A DNA stretch of 64,000 nt from VXYK01 sp965221585 (GTDB lineage Bacteria > Actinomycetota > Acidimicrobiia > Acidimicrobiales > Aldehydirespiratoraceae): assembly GCA_965221585.1 (NCBI GenBank), contig OZ244898.1:2790001-2854000 (forward strand). Direction: 5' to 3'. The notes beneath the pieces are model-generated. The model made no database searches and was not told the origin of the DNA. It was given only the letters and a program-made list of their open reading frames with translations. Made by a program: the position numbers and the translations under genes. This document shows, one piece after another, positions 8,180 to 17,125 of this stretch. Each line of letters opens with the position of its first letter. The first letter of the stretch is position 1.

Positions 8180-9274
8180 ATGGACTTCGAGGTCAACCGC
8201 CAGGACTTCCGGGACACCCGGGTGATCGACACGCCGGCTGCCGAGTTGGGCGCAGGACAGATCCGGCTCGCCGTCGAACGGTTCGCCTTTACGACCAACA
8301 ACGTCACCTACGCGGTGGCCGGTGACATGCTCGACTATTGGGGCTTCTTCCCCACCGAGACGCCCTGGGGGCGGCTCCCTGCCATGGGGCTCAGTTCGGT
8401 AGTCGACTCAGCGAATCCAGAAATCCCGGTCGGGGGGCGGTTCTTCGGCTTCTACCCGATGTCTGACCAACTGACCATCACCGCCGAACCCCGCAGAAAC
8501 GGGTTCCGCGACGTCGGCTCGCACCGCGCCGGCCACGCCGACACCTACACCAATTTCATCGACGTCGGCAGCGATCCGATGTTCCAGGACGAGCGGGCGG
8601 ACCAATACCTGTTGCTGCGTGGCCTCTTCATGACATCGTTCCTCGTCGACGACTACCTCGGCGACAACAACTTCTCCGGTGCCTCCGCGACCCTGGTCAC
8701 CAGCGCCTCATCCAAGACATCGATCTGTCTCGCCTCCTGCCTGGCCAGACGCGGCCATCCCGGGATCGGGCTCACCTCGCAGCGCAATCGGGCATTCGTG
8801 GAGAGCCTCGACACGTACGCACAGGTGATCACCTATGACGAGATCGAGCAACTCGACTCCAGTTCGGTTTCAGGCATGGTCGACATGGCCGGCAACGGCG
8901 CCGTACGCGAGACGGTGCACACGCACTTTGCAGACAGCCTGGCCTTCTCGCTGACAGTCGGGGTTACTCACTGGGAGGAACCAGCCCGATCGGCCCGCGA
9001 CCTGCCAGGACCCAAGCCCGAGTTCTTCTTCGCACCCGGGCAGGCCGCCAAACGTTCCCAAGAGTGGGGCGCGGACGAGCTGAATGCAAGGATCGCCCAG
9101 TCCTGGCACATCCTCGTCGACAGTACCGACCGCTGGATGAACGTGGTCCACCGCAGCGGACCCGACGAGATCAGCGCCGTCTACCGGGAGCTGTTGGAAG
9201 GTCAGGCCGACCCGTCGGTTGGATACGTTGTGTCGATGTCGGATTCGCTGAGCGGTTTGGTCAGTCGACTCTGA
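8180..9274 (+). CDS. DUF2855 family protein
   Basis: This 364-residue protein matches what I know of DUF2855: an N-terminal MDR-like beta domain (AVERFAFTTNNVTYAVAGD, about 31-50, followed by YWGFFPTE and WGRLPAMGL), then a Rossmann-like part (ATLVTSASSKTSICLASCLAR). The family has no firmly established reaction. The Rossmann-like G/S-rich turn suggests a nucleotide-dependent oxidoreductase of the medium-chain type. It is transcribed divergently from the TetR gene, with 86 bp between the starts. The 3' end overlaps the convergent quinone-oxidoreductase gene by 14 bp. Confidence 0.82.
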   Translation: MDFEVNRQDFRDTRVIDTPAAELGAGQIRLAVERFAFTTNNVTYAVAGDMLDYWGFFPTETPWGRLPAMGLSSVVDSANPEIPVGGRFFGFYPMSDQLTITAEPRRNGFRDVGSHRAGHADTYTNFIDVGSDPMFQDERADQYLLLRGLFMTSFLVDDYLGDNNFSGASATLVTSASSKTSICLASCLARRGHPGIGLTSQRNRAFVESLDTYAQVITYDEIEQLDSSSVSGMVDMAGNGAVRETVHTHFADSLAFSLTVGVTHWEEPARSARDLPGPKPEFFFAPGQAAKRSQEWGADELNARIAQSWHILVDSTDRWMNVVHRSGPDEISAVYRELLEGQADPSVGYVVSMSDSLSGLVSRL

Positions 9275-10229
9275 GCACGACCTTGCCGACTGTCTCGTTG
9301 GATTCGATCAGTTCGTGAGCCCGCCCGGTCTCCGCAATGGGGACCACCTCGTCGATGACCGGAGCGATCTCACCCGACTCGATCAGAGGCCAGACCCGTT
9401 CGCGAAGCGCCGACATGACCTCAGCTTTGGCGGCGACCGGCCTGGCACGAAGGGTCGAACCGATCACCCGCAGCCGTTTCATCATCAACAACCCGAGCGA
9501 GACTTCTGCGCTGGCACCACCCATCAAACCGATCAGCACCAGCCGACCGTCGACGGCAAGACTTCTGATGTTGTCGCCGAGATAGCTCGCACCCACCGGA
9601 TCGAGGATGATGTCGAAGCCGTTGCCGTCGGTCCAGTCCTCAACATGATCGACGAAGCTCCCGGAGTGCCGGTTGCTGCCTCCGGACGCACCCAGCGCGA
9701 CGCAGCGCGCGATCTTGTCGTCGGCGCCGGCCGTCACGAACACGGGATTGCCGAAAGCCCTGCACAGTTGAATTGCCGCGGTGCCCACACCGCTCGCTCC
9801 GGCATGCAGCAGGACCCGTTCGCCGGGAGCCATGGCAGCTTCGATGCAGAGATTCAGATAGGCGGTGGCGAAGACCTCGGGGAGCGCCGCGGCCTCGACG
9901 AAAGACAGAGGAGCCGGGACCGGGACAACCTGCGCTGCCGGGACCGCGACCTGCTCGGCGTAACCGCCTCCGGCGAGCAGGGCACAGACTTCGTCACCGA
10001 TCTCAAAACCGGACACACCTGCGGCGATCTCAGAAACCACACCCGAACACTCCAGTCCGAGAATCTGACTGGCACCGGGCGGCGGCGGATAGGCACCCGC
10101 TCGTTGCGCCAGATCGGCCCGATTCACGGCGCTGGCTCTGACCTCGATGCGGACCTCCCCCTCCCCCAACGACGGAGCGGGTGTGTCGCCCCACACCAGT
10201 CGGTCACCTTTGATCTCGATCGCCTTCAT
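9261..10229 (-). CDS. NAD(P)H quinone oxidoreductase (PIG3/zeta-crystallin type MDR)
   Basis: This 322-residue medium-chain dehydrogenase/reductase lacks the structural-zinc Cys cluster, as zeta-crystallin-like enzymes do. It shows SAVNRADLAQRAGAYPPPPG (about 33-52), LGLECSGVV, the nucleotide-binding HAGASGVGTAAIQL, and the D-I-I-L-D-P-V-G motif. It likely reduces quinones or enals with NADPH in the cytoplasm. ATG 10229 is selected because the family N-terminus (MKAIEI) starts there; the in-frame region up to 10301 looks non-coding. No operon partner is obvious: the next minus-strand gene ends 93 bp upstream. Confidence 0.9.
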   Translation of the reverse strand: MKAIEIKGDRLVWGDTPAPSLGEGEVRIEVRASAVNRADLAQRAGAYPPPPGASQILGLECSGVVSEIAAGVSGFEIGDEVCALLAGGGYAEQVAVPAAQVVPVPAPLSFVEAAALPEVFATAYLNLCIEAAMAPGERVLLHAGASGVGTAAIQLCRAFGNPVFVTAGADDKIARCVALGASGGSNRHSGSFVDHVEDWTDGNGFDIILDPVGASYLGDNIRSLAVDGRLVLIGLMGGASAEVSLGLLMMKRLRVIGSTLRARPVAAKAEVMSALRERVWPLIESGEIAPVIDEVVPIAETGRAHELIESNETVGKVVLRVD

Positions 10230-10322
10230 GTCGCTTCCAGACTGGACCAAGACACGGCCAGAGCCACCGATACTACTGCGGCATCGAGCCGCCGGTCCCA
10301 CACGGCCTCCGTGGTCTGCACG

Positions 10323-11543
10323 TCACGGGTCGTTTTTTGGTGAGGCTTCGGGTTCGGGGCGAAAACCGGGGCGACCGGCTGCAAGCCAACCGTCGAAGGC
10401 GACTTCTTGACCCAGGTCGGCGCCGGCTCTACTCGATGCCTCATAGCGATAATTCAGGAAGTCGCAATACCCCTGCAGGACATTCTCATCCCCGGCCTGA
10501 GCTCGGATTCGCCGCACTGCCGGCTCCCACCGCTCTGTCCGCCAGCGGATCGCTGCCAGCGCCATATCGCCGCTCCTCTCGACGCGTTGGCCCGCAGCGA
10601 AGTGGTAGATGTCGCTGAGCAGGTGCCGGGCCTGCCACTCCGAGGCCTCGATCCCAGTTATTTCCCGCAAGCGGCGGGTGTTGTGGTTCCGGGGACCGAC
10701 ACTCGGCCGCATCCGAAACTTGGTGCCTCCATCGGTGGAGACGAGGTCGACCTCATCGACCGTGAACCCGAGGTCATTGAGGTGCCGCACACGTTCGGTG
10801 ATGCGATATCGCTCGTCGGTCCCGATGACGGTCTCGCTCGTCGTCTCATCCCACAGCCACTCGTACCAACTAGCCATTTCCTCACCGAGGTCGGTATCGG
10901 CGTCGTCCAAGCCGACCCCTCGTGAGGCCGCGATGTCGGCCATACCACCTGCCACGTTGATTGTCATGATGTCGATGTCGTGGAGGCGCTGGCCGTCGCT
11001 GAGCTCGGGGTGCAGTTCAGCGGTCTCGGCATCGACCATCAAAGCCTCGATGGCCATGGCATCGTATTTGAAGAGAACGTTCGACAAGGAGCAGTCACCC
11101 CAGAAACAACCAGCCAGATGCAGTTCGACGAGCAGACCCGCGAAGGCGGCCAGCATCTGTCGGCGCCGTTCACCGAATCCGGCTCCTTCGAGAAGTTCCC
11201 GGTATGAGAATGAGAAGTCGACATACCTGGTGATCAGGGCTGCCGAGCGCTCCGCGCCGGGGTCGTGGAAGCGGTCTTCAACGAGTCCAACCGCGGTGAC
11301 CGACGGAGCCTCCAACCGTTCGAGCTCGCGAAGCACCTGATAGTCGTTACGGGCGGCCTTGTGGGGCAGTTCCTTGATCGCATACAGGCCTTGGTCGTAG
11401 GCGACGAAGCGCACTTCGTGGCGGGAGATCCCTTTTGGCAGGGTGACGAGCCGGGGACTGTCCCAATCGACGATGGACCGTTCCCAAGCGAGGTCCAAGA
11501 AGTCCGGATGCCCAGGGCGAACTGTGATTCTCGGCTCAGTCAA
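10323..11543 (-). CDS. DUF4032 domain protein (kinase-like fold)
   Basis: This 406-residue protein resembles the actinobacterial DUF4032 family. The N-terminal half looks like a lipopolysaccharide-kinase/protein-kinase-like fold: YAIKELPHKAARNDYQVLREL (a lysine and glutamate pair, about 54-74) and a catalytic-loop-like LHLAGCFWGDCSLSNVLF followed by MVDAETAE. The C-terminal half has the charged DUF4032 region. No substrate is known. It is 10 bp downstream of the selenoprotein gene on the same strand, so the two are likely co-transcribed; this may hint at a shared process, but nothing in the sequence names it. Confidence 0.85.
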   Translation of the reverse strand: MTEPRITVRPGHPDFLDLAWERSIVDWDSPRLVTLPKGISRHEVRFVAYDQGLYAIKELPHKAARNDYQVLRELERLEAPSVTAVGLVEDRFHDPGAERSAALITRYVDFSFSYRELLEGAGFGERRRQMLAAFAGLLVELHLAGCFWGDCSLSNVLFKYDAMAIEALMVDAETAELHPELSDGQRLHDIDIMTINVAGGMADIAASRGVGLDDADTDLGEEMASWYEWLWDETTSETVIGTDERYRITERVRHLNDLGFTVDEVDLVSTDGGTKFRMRPSVGPRNHNTRRLREITGIEASEWQARHLLSDIYHFAAGQRVERSGDMALAAIRWRTERWEPAVRRIRAQAGDENVLQGYCDFLNYRYEASSRAGADLGQEVAFDGWLAAGRPGFRPEPEASPKNDP

Positions 11544-11553
11544 GCCGCCAAGG

Positions 11554-12711
11554 CTAGCGGTGGGCAGGGGCCATATAGAACCAGAAGGGGAACGGTGCGT
11601 CCTGCTCCTTCAGCTGCGCGCGTGCCGCCATCATGGTCTTGCCGGCTTCGGTCTCAGTGTAGAACCACTCTTCGACCGCACGTCCGCCCGGAGCCGGCCC
11701 GGTCGCCAGTTCGAGGGCCGCTTCGGCGTAGTAGGCACGTATGTCGTGACAGACCGCGATCGTGATCTTTCCCGGTAACGGAGTCTCGGTCCACGGAGAA
11801 CCTTCGGCCCACTGATGCAGCACGTTGAGTGCGTCGACGACGGTGTCTGCGTCGATGGCGCGACCGACCGAGGTGATGCCCCGAGACTCCAACGACCGGT
11901 CATAGGCCGCGCGCAGGCCCTGGGCTTCATCGACCGCGGGCGGCAGCGTTGCATCGAAGCGCGGAGGGATCGAGCAGGTCAACGGTGTCTCATCGGACTC
12001 GATGACCAGCGGATAGGTCTCGAGGGTGGGTTCGTCGGAGTCGAGCAATGCGAAGGCACGGTTCAAGACGTCGATCTGCAACTCGACATCGTCGGGACGG
12101 CCCAGCGGACGGCCCAGCGGGAACTCGCAGTAGAGCGTGCGCGGGGGCATCATCCGCTCGGCGACCTCCTTCATGGAGGCGAGCACGATGGTCGACAACC
12201 CGGCCGCTTCGAATACGTGGGCGAGCGTACTCACGGTACGCGTGCACTCCGGTCAAACCGGGGTCAGTACGACCACATCGACCGCGTCGGCCAGCATCTC
12301 CTTGGCGCATGCCGGGCCGGTGTCGAGACGCACTTCGCTTACTGTCTCAGGTTGGTTGCCGGCGAAGGCGAAATGCCGTCGTGCGACGTCGCCGATGACA
12401 CCCTCAGCGGCCAGTTCCTCCAGGCGGTCGATCGGATACACGACATTCAGGTCGATTTGAAAGCCCGTGTGGTCGAAGTTGGGACTCCAGTGCCCCATGA
12501 CAATGTTGCGGTCGGCGCGGTCGAGCGCCCGAAAGCCTGTGTCGATCGCCCCGAAGCGATCCTGGTCCGGACGGTGCAGCGCCGCCGAGGTGACGATCGC
12601 GACACGAGCTTCGCTGAGGGGCTTGTCGAGTTTGCTGAACGCAGGGTCGTCGAACGTCGGTACTGGTTGTTGCGCTCCGTATGAGCGCATTACCGCATCT
12701 CCACCAGTCAT
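11554..12711 (-). CDS. Selenoprotein of the GrdB-like (glycine/sarcosine/betaine reductase selenoprotein B) family, in-frame UGA read as Sec
   Basis: Reading through the TGA at 12255-12253 gives one 385-residue protein with Sec at 153. Context is DVVVLTPV-U-PECTRTVSTLAHVFEAAGLSTIVL: the U-x-x-C motif and the following helix match the GrdB/PrdB-type redox site. Residues before it include AIVTSAALH, DLNVVYPIDRL and FAFAGNQPE; those after it include PPRTLYCEFPLGRPLG, all typical of this family. Frames on both sides of the TGA agree. A SECIS-like hairpin follows at 12241-12225. The start ATG 12711 has GGAAGAAG 5 nt upstream. True GrdB reduces glycine or betaine in anaerobes; single-subunit aerobic relatives have unknown thiol-redox substrates. 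No selA, selB, selC or selD is in the window. Confidence 0.88.
12225..12241 (-). promoter_or_regulatory. Bacterial SECIS-like mRNA hairpin downstream of the Sec UGA
   Basis: In the mRNA, UGA is followed by 11 nt and then GCGUAC-CGUGA-GUACGC, a perfect 6-bp stem with a 5-nt loop containing G and U at positions 2-3. Spacing (11 nt) and total length (17 nt) equal those I recall for the E. coli fdhF mini-SECIS. The apical loop starts 17 nt after UGA, in the known functional range. SelB binding is inferred. Confidence 0.75.
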
Positions 12712-12853
12712 GTTCTTCTTCCTTTCAGGCGAGCTTGCCGTACTGAATCATTTGCCAGTTCAACACGCATAAACTAATCGCCGATTTGTCTCGAAACAAC
12801 ACCGGCAATCGCACCGCAACTGATAGACGGAACGATCGGCACCGCCGCCAGGC

Positions 12854-13270
12854 TCAGGCATGCCCCGCGGTCCAGGCGCCGAGCAGCAGCAGCGCGACGG
12901 CTTTGGCGGCCTCGGCACCTGCGTAGACGCTGTGCAGATGTGAGCGGGGCAGTTCCTCGCCGTCGATGATCGCCTGAACCCTGACATCGAGCCGGGGGAT
13001 CAGCCACAGGGTCTGGCCGAACACGATGACCAGCACCAGGCCAATCAGGAACCAGTCCACCGGTTCCAGAGCGCCCCGGTTCTGAACCGTCACAATCACT
13101 AGCACCACGCTGAGAACCCACTCGAGCTTCCCGAAGGCGTGGAATGTCGTGCGACCAACATCCAACGCCACCGGACGGGTCAACGACTTGGCCCTGAACT
13201 TGACCGGCGTCGCCAGGAACGACACACCGAGTACCAAACCCAGCCAGACATAAGCAAGAAACTGCATCAT
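12854..13270 (-). CDS. Small integral membrane protein, about four helices
   Basis: This 138-residue protein has hydrophobic segments at about 3-20, 46-65, 74-92 and 116-133, and the conserved-looking N-terminus FLATPVKFRAKSL. It may be related to DUF4149-type membrane proteins, but I am not certain. ATG 13270 is chosen because GGAGG lies about 8 nt upstream; an in-frame TTG at 13285 is less likely. It reads in the same direction as the selenoprotein gene, 142 bp further on, and its function is unknown. Confidence 0.7.
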   Translation of the reverse strand: MMQFLAYVWLGLVLGVSFLATPVKFRAKSLTRPVALDVGRTTFHAFGKLEWVLSVVLVIVTVQNRGALEPVDWFLIGLVLVIVFGQTLWLIPRLDVRVQAIIDGEELPRSHLHSVYAGAEAAKAVALLLLGAWTAGHA

Positions 13271-13346
13271 GGGAGCGCCCTCCAAGACAAGTTTGATGCG
13301 CCGATCGAATCAAACAGCACTGAGCGGCCTGCGAGCACGGGGGGTT

Positions 13347-14174
13347 TCATGAGCGGGCGTTGGTTAACAGCGCCAACAGTGCAGCGGCAGCACTGGCCCC
13401 TTCCGCGCTGGCAGCAGACAACACCTCTCGCAGGTCGACCGGAACAACCAGGTTGGTTATAGACACATGCGCCCGAACCGTCTCCCCGTCTATGACGAAG
13501 CCGGTGACGCTCAGTTCAGGTGGCGCTTCGTCAACCCGGAACGAAAGCGCCAGCGGCAAGCCCGCCACTCGGCTAGTTGTGCGACCCCACATTCCAACCG
13601 AGACGACTTCAAGATAGACCCGCCGATTGTGCAGTTCGGGACCATTGCCACTGGACGTGAGCCGCGATGACCAGCCGGGGCGGATCACGAATGCCCCATC
13701 GAAGATTTCCACTTTGGTGTCGAGGTCACGAAGCTCGAGCCAGCGCCGCAGCTCATCAACCGAAGTTTCGACCTGCGCGGTCAGCCGTCCCACTTCGATG
13801 CAGTCGAGTTGGCTGGAGTCGAGGCCGACGTCGTGCGCCGTCACCAGCGCCCGGTCGAATCCGTAGCCCTGCCACGAGCCGTCGGTGAGTTCAACGCCGA
13901 GACGTTGCCAGATGGCGATGCGGCCGGCGGCCGTCACGGGAAGGGCGAAGGAAGGCACCACTTCGATTATTCGACCCAGCGTGGCCGAACTGTCCTCATG
14001 CGCGGTCGAAGAGATCCTGCGACCCTCCAACGCCATCGACGCAGCTTTGACCGCTGCCTCAAAGGCGCTGTGAGCTGTCACCGGCACACCGACCACACCC
14101 TCGATAGCCTTGCCGAATTCGGTCCCGAGCAGACCCAGCGAGGCCAGGTATTCCGTCCAACGTCGATTCGGCAC
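13347..14174 (-). CDS. Hypothetical protein, 275 aa (possible DUF2993/LmeA-like)
   Basis: I do not firmly recognise this protein. It has no clear signal peptide. The first 60 residues contain a helix (EAAVKAASMALEGRRISS), and the remainder is beta-rich with repeating patterns such as LSFRVDEAPPELSVTGFVIDGETVRAHVSITNLVVP (about 215-250). That pattern recalls lipid-binding DUF2993/LmeA-like or LEA-type beta domains; this is a guess from texture only. It ends with a small-residue-rich tail. Its start is 57 bp from the divergent acetyltransferase-like gene, so a shared promoter region is likely. Confidence 0.6.
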   Translation of the reverse strand: MPNRRWTEYLASLGLLGTEFGKAIEGVVGVPVTAHSAFEAAVKAASMALEGRRISSTAHEDSSATLGRIIEVVPSFALPVTAAGRIAIWQRLGVELTDGSWQGYGFDRALVTAHDVGLDSSQLDCIEVGRLTAQVETSVDELRRWLELRDLDTKVEIFDGAFVIRPGWSSRLTSSGNGPELHNRRVYLEVVSVGMWGRTTSRVAGLPLALSFRVDEAPPELSVTGFVIDGETVRAHVSITNLVVPVDLREVLSAASAEGASAAAALLALLTNARS

Positions 14175-14231
14175 TCCCTCAAGCTACCCCACGGCACCGA
14201 AGCGATACCTACGGCGAGTACTGTTCGGGAC

Positions 14232-15248
14232 GTGACGGCATCGATGCAACCACCCCAGGGAGCTGCCGTTCACGAGGGCGTCGAAGGATGGACCATCGAC
14301 GAATCGTCCGACGACCAGAAGATCCTCGATGATGCCACCGCGCTGTTGGACGCCGAACTCCCCGACCCCCGGTTCGTGTCGTCGGACTACCTGCGCTGGG
14401 CCTACCGGGACAACCCGCTGGGACGTGCCATCGAGAGGCACCAGATCGTCGCTGCCGCAGGCAAGCCACGGCTTGTCGCCCACTATGCCAACATGCCACG
14501 GGTGTACCGCGGGCCGGGCGGTGAACGCAGCAACGGGGCCTGGTCGCAGAACGCAGTTGTGCACCGCGACCACCAGCGAAGCCGACACTTCAGTCGTATC
14601 GGACTCGAGATCTACGACGAGGCCGCTGATCGGGGCTGGTCGTTCGTTGTCGGCGTGACCAACAAGAAGTCGACTGGTGCAGTCGTCAAGTACATGGGCT
14701 GGCGGCTGGTAGGACCGCTGCCGGTACGGGTGCTCGCCCCGCTGGGCCGCGGTGCGCGCCGCATCCGGCACATCGACATCGGCGAAGAGTTTCTGGATTC
14801 AAACGAGTTCAACGAGCTTGCCGCGACAGTCGACCGCCACAAAGTCAGCGGTTGGGCGACCGACTACACGCCCGAGGTGCTGCGTTGGCGCCTAGCGTGC
14901 CCGCACACCCACTATTGCCTGCACATCGCCGAGGATGTTGCGTTGATCACAACGCGTTCCGCCGCAGGTCCGTTTCCGGCCTGCGTTGTCCTGAAGATCT
15001 TCTCAATGACCAGCGGCAACGTCACCGTCGACGCGACCCGCGCCATCCGCTCGGCAACACGCTGGCACCGCGGGGCCTTCGCGGTCTACGCGGGCTTCAA
15101 CGGTTCGGTCCGGGTGCGTGGTGTCCGTCCACCAAGAAGGCTTCAGCCGTCGCCGCTCAACCTCATTATCCGGGGTCTTGACCCCACGGTCGACCAGAAC
15201 ACGATCACGCTCGACACCTTCGAGTTCTTGGACATGGACGCCTACTGA
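14232..15248 (+). CDS. GNAT-like acyltransferase, 338 aa
   Basis: This cytoplasmic protein resembles the GNAT-fold proteins found in polysaccharide loci. Typical features are VSSDYLRWAYRDNPLGRA (about 48-66), an acyl-CoA-site-like region RDHQRSRHFSRIGLEIYDEAADRGWSFVVGVTN with G-W-S-F-V-x-G, and the following KYMGWRLVGPLPV. A second GNAT-like half follows. The substrate is probably a sugar or amino acid acyl acceptor. GTG 14232 is taken as start, with ATG 14244 as an alternative; neither has a strong RBS. It is divergent from 13347-14174 and meets the convergent 15242-15592 gene with a 7-bp overlap. Confidence 0.7.
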   Translation: MTASMQPPQGAAVHEGVEGWTIDESSDDQKILDDATALLDAELPDPRFVSSDYLRWAYRDNPLGRAIERHQIVAAAGKPRLVAHYANMPRVYRGPGGERSNGAWSQNAVVHRDHQRSRHFSRIGLEIYDEAADRGWSFVVGVTNKKSTGAVVKYMGWRLVGPLPVRVLAPLGRGARRIRHIDIGEEFLDSNEFNELAATVDRHKVSGWATDYTPEVLRWRLACPHTHYCLHIAEDVALITTRSAAGPFPACVVLKIFSMTSGNVTVDATRAIRSATRWHRGAFAVYAGFNGSVRVRGVRPPRRLQPSPLNLIIRGLDPTVDQNTITLDTFEFLDMDAY

Positions 15249-15592
15249 AGCGGCTCCGGGTTGGGGTGGGGTTTGGAGAACAGGTCGTTCTCGTTCTCAA
15301 CGCTGACTCCCTGCTTGCGCATCCTTGCTCTGCGTTCCGCCTCCAGGTAGAGGTAGCGCGTAACGTCTTCGGGGGTGTCGTCGTTGCACATGAGTTCGGT
15401 GGCGAAGGCGTCGCGCATCAGCTCCGAGCGGATGTCGTCGCGTGTCACCCCGTTCTCATCGGGTTCCCCCGCGACTCTTCGGATTCTGCGTTTGAACATC
15501 ATCCAGCAGACATAGGTCGAAGCTGAGTAACCCAGAGAGAACATCAAGGCCCCGAAGAGCGCGAACTGCAGCGTGACAAGATGGAACACCAT
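15242..15592 (-). CDS. Small membrane-anchored hypothetical protein, 116 aa
   Basis: An N-terminal hydrophobic stretch (LVTLQFALFGALMFSLGYSA, about 5-24, followed by a short YVCWMMF continuation) anchors the protein in the membrane. A basic cluster FKRRIRR follows, then a charged, probably helical cytoplasmic tail rich in Asp, Glu and Arg. I do not recognise the family. TTGATCTACAAGGAAAATCAGT before ATG 15592 supplies an AAGGA RBS. It may be a local regulator or scaffold for the membrane genes nearby, but no direct evidence exists. Confidence 0.6.
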   Translation of the reverse strand: MVFHLVTLQFALFGALMFSLGYSASTYVCWMMFKRRIRRVAGEPDENGVTRDDIRSELMRDAFATELMCNDDTPEDVTRYLYLEAERRARMRKQGVSVENENDLFSKPHPNPEPLQ

Positions 15593-15682
15593 ACTGATTT
15601 TCCTTGTAGATCAATCAATTATGGCGCCCGACAAGTAGGCCGCGATACTTGAGGTGAAGCTATCAACTTCCGCAGCGATTGT

Positions 15683-17089
15683 CTATACGTCGGCGCCGAA
15701 GCGTTCGGCCAGGTGATCGACGGGGTTGCGCAGCACCACAACCGGGATCTGCTCGATGAGTTCTCGGTGACGGCGCGCCAGAGCGGTCCAGAAGCGGAGC
15801 CGACGGGCGCTCCGGCGCAAAGGCAGGTATCCAAGTTCCCACATCATCGCCAAGCCCCAGAAACCCAGGTCGCTCTGCACTCCATCGGGTGCGAGCGCGG
15901 TATGGATGCGCATTGAGCCGTGAACCAGGTGCAGGATCGTGTCTTGTATCGCCTCAGCGAGAACGGCCTCAGGAACAGTGGTTACCCCGGAGCGGTCAGC
16001 GGGAGGCTCCGCTGACCGGCCGACTGACCGGGAACCGAACGACACCCACCAGTACGGCGTGTCCTCGTCGGAGGGCACATGGAACACAAAGGGCTTCGGA
16101 GCCAGCCGGCGACCGATCACCCTCGGGACTTCTCGCACGAAGCGCGTCAGATAAGGCTCGAAGTCCTGCCAGTCCACGGTGACGCCCTTCTCTTGGGCGC
16201 TGCGCTCATCGATCTTCGGGCCGTGCACCTTCAGCAGGTCTTCGAGATGTCGGCTCCGATCGGTGTACCAATCCACTTCGGAGCGGGTGAATCCTGCCTC
16301 GCTGTCCCAGACGTCGCCCGGCGCCATGGTGACAACCTCTGTGCCTTCGATGCCCCCGCGTTCAGCCACGCCGTCGACGACCATGTTCGGGGTCACCAGG
16401 TGTTCGTTGACCGGCCGGCTCTCCGGGTGCAGGAAACCGACCATCGAACCGAAGGGCACCGCGAACTCGGGTTGCAGTCCCGACATCACATCGTGGAAGT
16501 CGTCGATGTAGGTCTCGCGGGAGACCAATCGGAGTTGCTCGGGGTCTTCCGCGGTGTACAGGACCGGGTACGACTGCGCGAACGAATGGCTCTTGCAGGC
16601 CAGCGTCGGTCGGCCGAACTCCCGTCTGATCTGGGAGAGCGAACGTCTGCGGATCTTGCAGTCGTTGATGTCGATCACAACATTGTCGTCCTCGGCAACC
16701 ACGAAGGTCGTGTCGTCGAAGCCGTACTGGTAAGAGGCAACCCGAACCCCTTCACCGAGCTCGACCACGCGGCCGTGCACCAGCTCCTGGGGCGACTCGA
16801 AGCCGAGACTCTCAACCTCATCGACCATCGCATCCACCCCGAAGCGGGGGATCATCACCTTGGCGGACCGGTCCATCCGCCGCATCGACGGATAGTGGAA
16901 GTGGTCGAAGTGGTGGTGGGTGAGATAGATCCAGTCGGGGCTGAACATCTCCTCGTCGGGTTCAGCGCTGGGAGGGAAATGCCACCACGACCGCCAGTAG
17001 CACGATCCCGACAGCCACGGGTCGATCAGCACAGTGCCTGCGCGCGTCTGGATCCGCAGGCAGCTGTGGCCGATAACGGTTACGTGCAT
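15683..17089 (-). CDS. MBL-fold metal-dependent hydrolase (UlaG/Neu5Ac-hydroxylase-like)
   Basis: This 468-residue protein begins with the MBL beta-strand pattern IGHSCLRIQTRAGTVLIDPWL, and the metal site THHHFDHFH at 57-65 fits HxHxDH. The Asp of VVIDINDCKI is another likely ligand, with His residues later (ACKSHSFAQ). The domain arrangement resembles the long MBL proteins related to CMP-Neu5Ac hydroxylase, which lack the Rieske part here. A C-terminal 150-residue extension follows. The substrate is unknown. It lies 36 bp from the divergent GT-C gene at 17126, consistent with an envelope or sugar link. Confidence 0.82.
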   Translation of the reverse strand: MHVTVIGHSCLRIQTRAGTVLIDPWLSGSCYWRSWWHFPPSAEPDEEMFSPDWIYLTHHHFDHFHYPSMRRMDRSAKVMIPRFGVDAMVDEVESLGFESPQELVHGRVVELGEGVRVASYQYGFDDTTFVVAEDDNVVIDINDCKIRRRSLSQIRREFGRPTLACKSHSFAQSYPVLYTAEDPEQLRLVSRETYIDDFHDVMSGLQPEFAVPFGSMVGFLHPESRPVNEHLVTPNMVVDGVAERGGIEGTEVVTMAPGDVWDSEAGFTRSEVDWYTDRSRHLEDLLKVHGPKIDERSAQEKGVTVDWQDFEPYLTRFVREVPRVIGRRLAPKPFVFHVPSDEDTPYWWVSFGSRSVGRSAEPPADRSGVTTVPEAVLAEAIQDTILHLVHGSMRIHTALAPDGVQSDLGFWGLAMMWELGYLPLRRSARRLRFWTALARRHRELIEQIPVVVLRNPVDHLAERFGADV

Positions 17090-17125
17090 AGGCCGTCACG
17101 GTATAGCCACAACTAGGATTGGCGG

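Noticed and set aside
11554..12234. Separate 226-aa gene downstream of the TGA
   Set aside because: Its start lies within the conserved post-Sec helix; a read-through selenoprotein fits both halves better.
12253..12255. TGA as an ordinary nonsense mutation or sequencing error
   Set aside because: Not fully excluded, but its position exactly at the redox Cys/Sec site and the hairpin 11 nt later favour Sec.
13809..14231. N-terminal extension of the acetyltransferase-like gene
   Set aside because: It overlaps the divergent 13347-14174 gene and has no GNAT features.
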